Assembly: GCF_030145185.1 (NCBI RefSeq)
Contig: NZ_JAQYWB010000035.1
Coordinates: 1 to 59,914, forward strand
Length of the DNA: 59,914 nt
Direction of reading: 5' to 3'
Source: Desulfoluna sp.
Lineage (GTDB): Bacteria; Desulfobacterota; Desulfobacteria; Desulfobacterales; Desulfolunaceae
Each line of letters starts with the position of its first letter. Position 1 is the stretch's first letter. The notes under the pieces are model-generated. The model had not been told where the DNA came from. It searched no databases and was given only the letters and a program-made list of their open reading frames with translations. This document shows, in pieces, positions 53,203 to 59,914 of the stretch. The translations under genes and the position numbers were made by a program.

Positions 53203-53686
53203 GGGGACAGGCGACATACCTATGATATTGAATCTCATGTCATAGGGTTTTCTTCCCACCTGATTTCTCTCTAAAAAAAGCGCTGTAACCCCGGTGATTC
53301 ATCGGTGAACTTAAGTAAGATGTGATCATCAATCGATACCCGAATGGACCGAGGCAGGAACCGCCCTTCTAACTGCCATGCCCAAGGGCATAAAATGAAT
53401 CGTATGCCCTCACGATCACACGAAGCAGTTCGTCTTTCACCGCATCTTTAAAAAGAAGGCCATCAAGCGCCGTGCGACTGATCACATGGTAAACGGTCTA
53501 CTGGCCGAGATCTGTTCTGACAATCCGGGGAATACGAGGATTACGCTTCATCCTTAGTTTGTCATCTCAAAATACGCGTGTATTGATAAGATTTTTGAAT
53601 GAATTTCAATTAAAAAGGTAAGTTACTTGTTGGAAATAAGTGTTTCACAGATTGGCGTGGAGATCACGTGCATGGTGCCTGTCCCC
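53203..53686. mobile_element. Degenerate Y1-transposase (RAYT-like) element
   Basis: GGGGACAGGC at 53203-53212 and its complement GCCTGTCCCC at 53677-53686 enclose the dead transposase start at 53369-53551. Short inverted motifs flanking a Y1 gene are the usual arrangement of REP-associated transposases. A second open stretch on the minus strand, 53276-53390 (LEGRFLPRSIRVSIDDH and following), is unidentified. Confidence 0.5.
53369..53551 (-). pseudogene. N-terminal remnant of a Y1 (IS200/RAYT-type) transposase
   Basis: The frame from the ATG at 53551 reads MKRNPRIPRIVRTDLGQ, a TAG stop at codon 18, then TVYHVISRTALDGLLFKDA, VKDELLRVIVRAY before it ends. P-R-I-P-R-I-V-R, Y-H-V-I-S-R and the K-D-x-L-L-x-x-I pattern are the N-terminus of Y1 transposases. 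The HUH motif and the catalytic tyrosine are not present. It is non-functional. Confidence 0.7.
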
Positions 53687-53800
53687 TGGTCTCCCTGGTC
53701 TTCTGGTCTTAAACATGAATTGATCGGGTTCAATCAACAAGACCTGTGTATTAAACCCTGTTCATAAAACCAAAAGAAACGTTGACCTTAAACGAGGAGA

Positions 53801-54175
53801 TCATTCAGAGGTAGAGCGTTCGCTATGGCTTACAATCAGGTTACTGATACCTGGGATCGCCCCGAGATGCGGAATGACCGTCATACTGATGTTCGGAAAT
53901 TTGTTGCGTCCCTCTTCGATAATCCGAGGGATATCATTCACCACGTGGGTTCCTGCAGCAAGGAAATAGGGAAAAACGACGATTTCAGTGGCACCTTCAT
54001 CCGCCAGTTGAACAATCGCCGTGTCAATCATCGGGCTTGTCAATTCGAGAAAAGCACAGCAAACCTTTTCAAAAGCAGGCCCGGTGTTTTGCGCCACATG
54101 TTCTGCCAGTAAACGTACTTCGTCATTGGAATCCTTGCGCCTACTTCCGTGAGAAACAATCAAGAGTACCTTCAT
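53801..54175 (-). CDS. cbiX: Small sirohydrochlorin cobalt/iron chelatase (CbiX-S type)
   Basis: A 124-residue single-domain class II chelatase. LLIVSHGSRRKDSN carries the first metal-binding His, and CAFLELTSPMIDTAI plus VVFPYFLAAGTHVVNDIP carry the acidic and second His residues. It inserts Co(II) or Fe(II) into sirohydrochlorin for cobalamin or siroheme synthesis. The length matches the small archaeal and deltaproteobacterial CbiX form, which works as a homodimer. AAGGAGGG precedes the ATG. It stands alone among mobile-element debris; no other cobalamin gene is near, but a cobalamin riboswitch is in the same window. Confidence 0.9.
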   Translation of the reverse strand: MKVLLIVSHGSRRKDSNDEVRLLAEHVAQNTGPAFEKVCCAFLELTSPMIDTAIVQLADEGATEIVVFPYFLAAGTHVVNDIPRIIEEGRNKFPNISMTVIPHLGAIPGISNLIVSHSERSTSE

Positions 54176-54572
54176 ACGCTTCCCTCCTTTGGATTTTAAT
54201 TTTTATATTATATACCCCTATGGCCACAACCAGACAACATTCATCTCAAAGGAACAGGGGAACAGAGGGAACAGGGAGGGAACATAACAGGGGCCAGGCA
54301 AAAGGGTCAGGGGCCAGGCAAAATGAATCTATATATCATGTGGGGTCTGTTGGAATGATTGGAGCCCAGTGCCTTGATTCTGGAAATGAACCCCATATCA
54401 AGACCGATCGGGTGGGACAGACCCAAAGATTGCAGTCTGTCATTACCCTTCGGGAAAGCCATGAAGATTCCATCTTCTTCGTTACCAAGGTTTTTTAAAG
54501 ATGGGATTATCCGTAAGGATGAAAAACATTGTCGATATTATGTTCCGGCAGTTTGCTTTCAGTTTAAAAAAA
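54176..54572. other. Gap with GGGGAACAG and GGGGCCAGGCAAA repeats
   Basis: 397 bp. GGGAACAG-type units (54249-54285) and two GGGGCCAGGCAAA motifs (about 54289 and 54310) mark this as debris like that at 53125-53212. A 51-codon minus-strand frame at 54307-54462 (MAFPKGNDRLQSLGLSHPIG and onward) extends upstream in frame to about 54518 but matches no family I know; it may be a gene relic. Confidence 0.4.
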
Positions 54573-57500
54573 TTAGAACACCAGTGTGAAATCAAAGTTC
54601 AGGCTGTGGCTGTCGGCATTTTCCTGGATCTGCCCCTGGTAGTGCAGGGAGAGGGCAATGCCTGCATCATTCACCAATGAGGTGCCCAGCCCCAGGATCA
54701 GGGTGTCTTGGTCAGGACGGGCCATGGCAGAGGGATAGATCACGCCGGGCATTCCAGCCATGGTGGTGTTGACACTGGTGTCAGAAGAGACAAGTTCATG
54801 CATCCACATGGCTGAAACCCGGGGGATGATGCGGCCAAAACCCGTCGACCAGACATTGTCGACCCTGCCCCCCAGCCCGGTTCTCAAGGAATTATTGTCT
54901 GTGGAATCAACTGACAGATTTGCTCCGCCGGCCCCGGTCTCAGTATAACCTTTCTGGTGAAAGCGGGTATATTCCAGGGAAACCATGGGGGTCAGGCCAA
55001 AATCCCATGTATCAATTCTATACCCGCATTCGGTCTTGGCCGACAGGGTATAGCCTGAAAAATCAGAGTCTGCAATTCTGTTCATAAACGCAATGGCCCG
55101 CCTGACCTCATATTCATTCCAGGCACCCCCGAGAGCTGTGTCCACATACCATCCCTTGTCAAACCAGGTGCCGTATAGCCCTAAGCTATAGCTTTCCATA
55201 TCGGCACGGCTTTTGCCAGTGTCCAGATAATCTGCACTGGTTGATGCATAGCCCAAGCTGATGCCTGCAAGCAAGCTCTCCCTGCCAAAAACCTCTGACA
55301 CCATGTGGTCCAGCCCCCCGGATAGGGCAATGGTATTATAATCATATCCATCGTACCCGTCATGGGAGTCCTGGCCTCCGGTCTGCCCCAGCATACGAAG
55401 ATGCAGGCCATCGGGCTTTTCCAGAGGCCGACGACCCAGGATACCTGCCAGGTCCCCGTTAAAAGCCAGCATAGGCCAGGTATCCGAATCTTCCGGGTCC
55501 ATGATTTTCTTATCAGCCGTCATGATATGGCTTGACCGCATTTCAGCCATGCGCGTCTGAACAGCAGATGAAAAAATCCTGGACATGTCCATGCCCAGAG
55601 CTGAGATACCGGACATGGGTATGACGCCCAATTGCTTCATACTCTCATTAAACTCGCCCGGAGAAGATGAACTTTCCAGACTGATCAGGATGGTGGCAAG
55701 ATCGCCGGAAGGAGTTGCACGTATAGAGTCATCAAACAAAGCGGCCAGTCTTTGTGAATTAATAGTGTCAAAGTGCATGTCTGAATAAGATTTCTTGGTG
55801 GCCTCGACATTGTTCCCCTTCGTATTAACGCTCAAAAACTGGGAAGAGGTCGTGTAGTCTCCCGTTCCAAGCAGCCCGTTGCTGGTAACCAGGGTAAAGG
55901 TGGTGCCTGAAGGCACAAAGAATGGCTCCATTAAGAAATCAATCTGCCCTGAATTTGTAAGTGTGTTGCCCAGGCTGATCACATCAGCTGCACGATTACG
56001 GACAACCGCCGTCAGAATGGCGCCGGGCGCGACCACCAGGTTGTTGGTAAAGACATGGGAGGCAGAAGAATCCAGGGACAGGGTTCCTGCCTCAACATTC
56101 AGGTCATGGGTATGGATCTTACCTCTGGCGGCCCAGATCCCCTTGCCAGTCTTGGCCATGGTGGTGATATTACCCACATCTCCGTTCAAGGTGCCTGCGC
56201 CGTCCAGGGTCAGCAAGTTCACCCCTTTGCCAAGCTCGATGCGTCCTGAGACGTTCGCTCCGTTTCCCAGCGTAATAGTGTCGTCGGAAAGGTCGTCCCC
56301 ACGCCATTCTTTGCTTTTCAAGTCTAAGTGTCCCGCCCTGACAGCATAGGCGTCACCCTGTCCTGATAAATCTGCGGCCAAAAGATTTCCAGTCACATTG
56401 AGATTGATTCCCCCGCCTCCTGCAGCTGCCATGGCCAGGCCATTGGCAATTGCCGACACAGAGCCTGATATATTCATGGCCCCTCCTGCCCCATTGTTCA
56501 TGCCGCCGGTTCCTGAATACAGGCCCATGGCCGTATGCCCGCCTGCACTGGCTGCGACAGTTCCTGACAGATCACCAGAGATCACAAGATTATCTTCCAA
56601 GGACCCTATGCCATAAGCCTTGTTGGTACCGGCCGTGGCATTAATGCTGCCGGAAAGGTTTTCAAGAGATAGCCCCTTTGAAAAAGCTCTCAGCCCAAAG
56701 GCATCTTCTCCGCCTGCAGACGCTTCAACCGAGCCTGACAGATCCCCATTGATAACCAAATCAGAGTCTGAGGCGAGCCCATAGGCATTCCTCCCTCCTG
56801 CAGCAGCCGAGACCGAGCCTGACAGACCGCCGTTAAGGGTCATGTTCTCAGATGAAAACAACCCATAGGACTCATCTCCACCTGCCGAGGCCGCAACCGA
56901 ACCGGACAGATCACTTCCGAAAAACATAGTTTTTGCTGCACTCAAGCCATGGGCGATGTTGCCTCCTGCCGAGGCTGTAATGGAACCTGTCAGGCTTTGA
57001 ATGCTTATTTCCTTTTTCTCGCTGTGCAAGCCCATGGCCGTATGCCCGCCTGCACTGGCTGCGACAGTTCCGGACAGATCACCAGAGATCACAAGATTGT
57101 CTTCAAAGGACCCTATGCCATAAGCATTGTTGGTACCGGCCGTGGCATTAATACTGCCGGAAAGGTTTTCAAGTGATAGCCCCCTTGAAAAAGCCCTCAG
57201 CCCAAAGGCATCTTCTCCGCCTGCAGACGCTTCAACCGAGCCTGACAGGTCTTTGGCAACGAAGATACCGTCACCTCCCCTCATTCCATAGGCACCATCC
57301 CCGCCCGCTAGGGCGACAATTGAGCCGGAAAGTTTCCCCTTGAGATTGAGTACATCTCTTGCATCCAATCCAACGGCATAATTCTCTTTTGCCAAGGCCC
57401 TAACCGAGCCTGACAGATCCCCCTTGATGATCAAATCAGTGCCTGAGGCGAGCCCATAGGCCAACCCCCTCCCTGCAGCAGCCGTGACCGAGCCTGACAG

Positions 57501-58568
57501 ACCGCCGCCAAGGGTCATGTTCTTAAATGAAAGCAACCCATAGGACCGATCTCCACCTGCCGAGGCCTCAACCGAACCGGACAGATCACCGTCAAGGGTC
57601 ATGTTCTCAGATGAAAACAACCCATAGGACTCATCTCCACCTGCCGAGGCCGCAACCGAACCGGACAGATCACTTCCGAAAAACATAGTTTTTGCTGCAC
57701 TCAAGCCATAGGCCTTGTTACCTCCTGCCAAGGCTGTAATGGAACCTGTCAGGTTTTGAACGGTAATCGACCCGTCGCTCCATATGCCAGCGGTCCAGGT
57801 ACCTCCTGCCGAAGCTGTAATGGAACCTGTCATATCCTGAAGGCTTATATCTTCTTCAGCCCACAATCCAAAAGCAGTACCGTTCTCTGAACGGGCCGCA
57901 ACCGAGCCTGACAGGTCTCCATTGAAAACCATATCTTTGCTTGAGTGCAGCCCCTCCCCGGTGCCTTTGATCACCGAGGCAGTAACAGAGCCGGACAAGC
58001 CTTTCTCAAGTACCATATCATCCCAGGAGAACAGCCCGATGGCTATATCCCTTGAGGTCGAATCAATAACGCCGGACAAATCTTCATCAAAAGTCATCAA
58101 ACCTGTGGATTGGAGGCAAAAGATCTCTCCTGTGCCGTCAATTCGCAAATTACCAGGCAGAGTGCCTTTGATGGTTTTTCCGGAACCGATCTCCATGGCA
58201 ACCTTCGTGGAGGCATTGGCCAGCAAAACAGTGATGGGGCTCGCATTCACAAGCTCGACAGAATTAAGGGCCGGCAATGGGGATACCAGAGATATGGTGC
58301 CGACAAGACCAGGGTCAAAGGTGATGGTGTCGTTGTCATGAGCAGTAGATATTGCGGCCCGAAATGATCCGGCTCCGCTGTCCTGAAGGTTGGTGACCGG
58401 AATATCTGCCGCCAGGACCGGGGCACAGATCAATGCTGCAAACACAATGGCTGAGACAGCACTATTTCGGGACAAAAGACGTGTTAAAATTTTTTTACCC
58501 ATGAACCAGCACAGGACAAATCTTTTGAAACAGAATAAATTATTTTCCAGTACTATTCTTTTTTTCAT
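54573..58568 (-). CDS. Giant repeat-rich autotransporter (1331 aa)
   Basis: A long N-terminal signal of about 54 residues (charged start, then AVSAIVFAALICAPVLAAD) leads to a passenger. Residues about 160-690 consist of some 20 repeats of about 28 residues with the core D-L-S-G-S-V-x-A-S-A-G-G-x-x-x-x-Y-G-L, which should fold as a beta-solenoid. The conserved barrel takes the last 270 residues (SLGLYGTWFDKGWYVDTALGG ... LNFDFTLVF), ending in Phe. Several repeats are almost identical at DNA level, so internal duplication is recent. It is likely a surface-exposed adhesin or biofilm protein. The start at 58568 has only a weak GGAT upstream. Confidence 0.88.
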   Translation of the reverse strand: MKKRIVLENNLFCFKRFVLCWFMGKKILTRLLSRNSAVSAIVFAALICAPVLAADIPVTNLQDSGAGSFRAAISTAHDNDTITFDPGLVGTISLVSPLPALNSVELVNASPITVLLANASTKVAMEIGSGKTIKGTLPGNLRIDGTGEIFCLQSTGLMTFDEDLSGVIDSTSRDIAIGLFSWDDMVLEKGLSGSVTASVIKGTGEGLHSSKDMVFNGDLSGSVAARSENGTAFGLWAEEDISLQDMTGSITASAGGTWTAGIWSDGSITVQNLTGSITALAGGNKAYGLSAAKTMFFGSDLSGSVAASAGGDESYGLFSSENMTLDGDLSGSVEASAGGDRSYGLLSFKNMTLGGGLSGSVTAAAGRGLAYGLASGTDLIIKGDLSGSVRALAKENYAVGLDARDVLNLKGKLSGSIVALAGGDGAYGMRGGDGIFVAKDLSGSVEASAGGEDAFGLRAFSRGLSLENLSGSINATAGTNNAYGIGSFEDNLVISGDLSGTVAASAGGHTAMGLHSEKKEISIQSLTGSITASAGGNIAHGLSAAKTMFFGSDLSGSVAASAGGDESYGLFSSENMTLNGGLSGSVSAAAGGRNAYGLASDSDLVINGDLSGSVEASAGGEDAFGLRAFSKGLSLENLSGSINATAGTNKAYGIGSLEDNLVISGDLSGTVAASAGGHTAMGLYSGTGGMNNGAGGAMNISGSVSAIANGLAMAAAGGGGINLNVTGNLLAADLSGQGDAYAVRAGHLDLKSKEWRGDDLSDDTITLGNGANVSGRIELGKGVNLLTLDGAGTLNGDVGNITTMAKTGKGIWAARGKIHTHDLNVEAGTLSLDSSASHVFTNNLVVAPGAILTAVVRNRAADVISLGNTLTNSGQIDFLMEPFFVPSGTTFTLVTSNGLLGTGDYTTSSQFLSVNTKGNNVEATKKSYSDMHFDTINSQRLAALFDDSIRATPSGDLATILISLESSSSPGEFNESMKQLGVIPMSGISALGMDMSRIFSSAVQTRMAEMRSSHIMTADKKIMDPEDSDTWPMLAFNGDLAGILGRRPLEKPDGLHLRMLGQTGGQDSHDGYDGYDYNTIALSGGLDHMVSEVFGRESLLAGISLGYASTSADYLDTGKSRADMESYSLGLYGTWFDKGWYVDTALGGAWNEYEVRRAIAFMNRIADSDFSGYTLSAKTECGYRIDTWDFGLTPMVSLEYTRFHQKGYTETGAGGANLSVDSTDNNSLRTGLGGRVDNVWSTGFGRIIPRVSAMWMHELVSSDTSVNTTMAGMPGVIYPSAMARPDQDTLILGLGTSLVNDAGIALSLHYQGQIQENADSHSLNFDFTLVF
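56526..57250 (-). repeat. Duplicated block inside the giant autotransporter gene
   Basis: The stretch at about 56526-56755 (encoding SGSVEASAGGEDAFGLRAFS to ASAGGHTAMGL) is repeated at about 57031-57250 with only a few base changes. A second pair, about 56819-56955 and 57592-57716, is also nearly identical. Both are in frame. Confidence 0.8.
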
Positions 58569-59035
58569 GGTTATCCATATTTTCTGTGTAATTCAAAATC
58601 TTGTGTTTCTTTCCGGAACATAAATATCTATAATTTCCCAATGAAAAAAGCAAAACAAAATCCCGTTAATTACAGTGAAAATAGAGTTAACTGCTTGTAA
58701 ACACGAGGAGTTACTACTACCCGAAACAGACATTCTGGATAGTCATTTTGTAAGCGTTCACGGGATTGAGTAGGAATTTAGATCCAAGATGTGCACGGGA
58801 GTGAATTTTCAAAATGGCATCGGATGGCGTTGTCGAGAACATCAAATGTACGCAAGCCTTTAAGGGAACAGGGGAACAGGGGAACAGACAAAGTAAATCT
58901 GATTGATGACGGAAGCCAAAACGTCACTCGTATGCCCTCACGACAACACGAAAGGAATGAGTGCTGAATGGGTTCTTACCATTTCAAATTATTGCATTTA
59001 TATCGGATTTCATCTGACACAGCGACAAAAAACCG
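58569..59035. other. Gap rich in mobile-element debris
   Basis: 467 bp. It holds the autotransporter promoter region (AT-rich, 58569-58720), the IS66 end fragment (58750-58863), a GGGGAACAG array (58864-58886) and CGTATGCCCTCACGA (58929-58943), a piece also found in the Y1 relic at 53401. No intact gene is present. Confidence 0.6.
58750..58863 (+). mobile_element. Orphan end of the same IS66-type element
   Basis: 114 bp from GTAAGCGTTCACGGGATTGA to ACGCAAGCCTTTAA matches 51532-51645 with about six mismatches, most in two clusters (AGG to GGA, ATG to ACA). It includes the left terminal repeat and the last codons of the transposase. The rest of the element is gone and a GGGGAACAG array begins at the breakpoint. 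Confidence 0.9.
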
Positions 59036-59773
59036 TCAGGTCTCTCTCAATCGTTTCATGGAATACATGCCACCAAGTCCTTTCACCTTCTTGGGCACCC
59101 TTTCCCGACTCCCATAAAGACGATCCTTGAAGATTTCATAGGTTCCGAGGACAAATGCCTTGGAGCCTATGATTCCCGAGTCGGTAAAATACCGGGTCCG
59201 GGACCTGAACCTCCGGCTGCGATCCACCTCAAAATTTTTCTCCTTTTCAGACTGAAACACCCGCGCCGAAATTGCGGTCTTTCCCCGTTTTTTCACCGAG
59301 CCCGCATGATAGAGAAATTTACGGTATTTCTTCAATCGCTCAGCGCTCTCCACGCCAAACTCCACCAACCCGAAGTCCAGGGAGAGAAAACCGTCCCGGT
59401 TTCCCGTCTGAACATGATGTCCGATGGAGCACCAGCGATAATCCTCCGGCCGCTTTACAATGCCTGCCCTCACGGCGTTTAAATCTATATAGGCCAGGCA
59501 ATTGATAACGGTCTCGCCCTTCTCCACAATCACACTTTTAAACCGCTCCCCCCAGAGCGTACCCCTGCGCTTTTTTTTGCGATTATAGTACCGGGAGAAG
59601 GTCTGCTTGATGTCCTTGACATACCACGACAGGCTGGAAAACCTTTCCCGGAAGGCCTCGAGCTGCCCTTCAGGAAACTCCGTCCCCTTTGTATGAAGAA
59701 GCATAAAACGCCGCCGCACCTCCTCATCCGAAAGCATCGCCCCTGGGCTCACTTCTACGAGAATGTGGAAGTG
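59036..59773 (-). pseudogene. Truncated Y1 (RAYT-like) transposase, C-terminal part
   Basis: From position 59773 the minus strand reads HFHILVEVSPGAMLSDEEV, which contains the HUH metal site (H-F-H) of Y1 transposases, directly preceded by a stop. SWYVKDIKQTFSRYYNRKKK, RGTLWGERFKSVIVEKGE and LNAVRAGIVKRPEDYRWCSI follow; the Tyr of Q-T-F-S-R-Y-Y-N is the catalytic nucleophile region. The ordinary N-terminal 100 or so residues are missing. A GTG at 59752 could still start a 238-residue product lacking the HUH motif, which would be inactive. Confidence 0.8.
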
Positions 59774-59914
59774 TTATGTGATGTCCCAAATTATGTGAAG
59801 TGGATGTAGCCTCACCTCCTGTACACCCCCATTTATGGCCTTTTCGGCCTTCCCTCCTATTATTAACCACACATAATTCTGTGCAAGGACTATCTTTATT
59901 GTAGCAGCTTTCAC
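59774..59914. other. Foreign sequence at the right edge
   Basis: No gene is seen. TTATGTG occurs twice at 59775-59800 and as CACATAA at about 59870. GGCCTTTTCGGCC is a perfect small palindrome (about 59838-59850). It may be the end of another mobile element that inserted into the Y1 gene and continues past the window. Confidence 0.4.

Overview
The window looks like chromosome from a Gram-negative, strictly anaerobic Desulfobacterota (deltaproteobacterial) organism. The clues are an outer-membrane complement (TonB receptor, two autotransporters, a small beta-barrel protein), a phosphotransacetylase/acetate kinase pair, a PhaR-type regulator, an acyl-CoA dehydrogenase with the long C-terminal extension, and a small membrane protein ending in an ICxSCKKIR motif that I associate with deltaproteobacterial sensors. 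The genus is not proven. No rRNA or tRNA gene and no CRISPR array was recognised.

Layout. 1-700: the start of an IS110-type recombinase running off the left edge, a hairpin repeat, and a toxin-antitoxin pair whose toxin is truncated by that repeat. 1-5.5 kb: amino-acid catabolism (asparaginase, serine dehydratase, an NSS transporter with its tiny MetS-like subunit). 5.8-12.4 kb: an NhaC antiporter and a complete glycerol-3-phosphate ABC importer (ugpC divergent from ugpB, ugpA, ugpE). 12.4-16.8 kb: a histidine phosphatase, folA, two unknown proteins, phaR and a TetR regulator. 16.9-19.6 kb: a large secreted protein. 19.8-22.9 kb: a full preQ0/preQ1 pathway (queD-queE-queC, then queF). 23-35 kb: cinA, pta-ackA, a DUF2628 membrane protein, an acyl-CoA dehydrogenase, a small membrane protein and azlCD. 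34.8-37.2 kb: a TonB receptor controlled by a cobalamin riboswitch with its own terminator. 38-44 kb: a chemotaxis receptor and a double-propeller diguanylate cyclase. 44-49 kb: a CHAT-domain remnant, an FN3/FGE-like lipoprotein and an autotransporter. 50-60 kb: a DUF6765-type protein, an intact IS66-family element with target duplication, dead Y1 (RAYT-like) transposases, cbiX and a 1331-residue repeat-rich autotransporter.

A second layer is a set of short dispersed repeats. Family A has a CAAGGTG...CACCTTG hairpin followed by CCGCCGGAGGC. Family B has a CCTCCGGCGGCCCTGCCGGAGG-type hairpin inside a longer unit starting near GTAACTATTCAGCTTA. Family C is about 140 bp and can be joined to A. 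Most A copies have their CGGAGGC end within a few tens of bases of a gene end, and two of them bracket the asparaginase gene in opposite orientations.

Functionally, Asn and Ser deamination together with Pta-AckA suit fermentative or acetate-linked energy metabolism. The B12-regulated receptor plus CbiX point to cobalamin scavenging and cobalt insertion. The strongest leads for follow-up are the repeat families and their link to mobile elements, the QueE with an unusual CX4CX2C cysteine spacing, the CHAT remnant beside the FN3/FGE lipoprotein, and the internally duplicating autotransporter.
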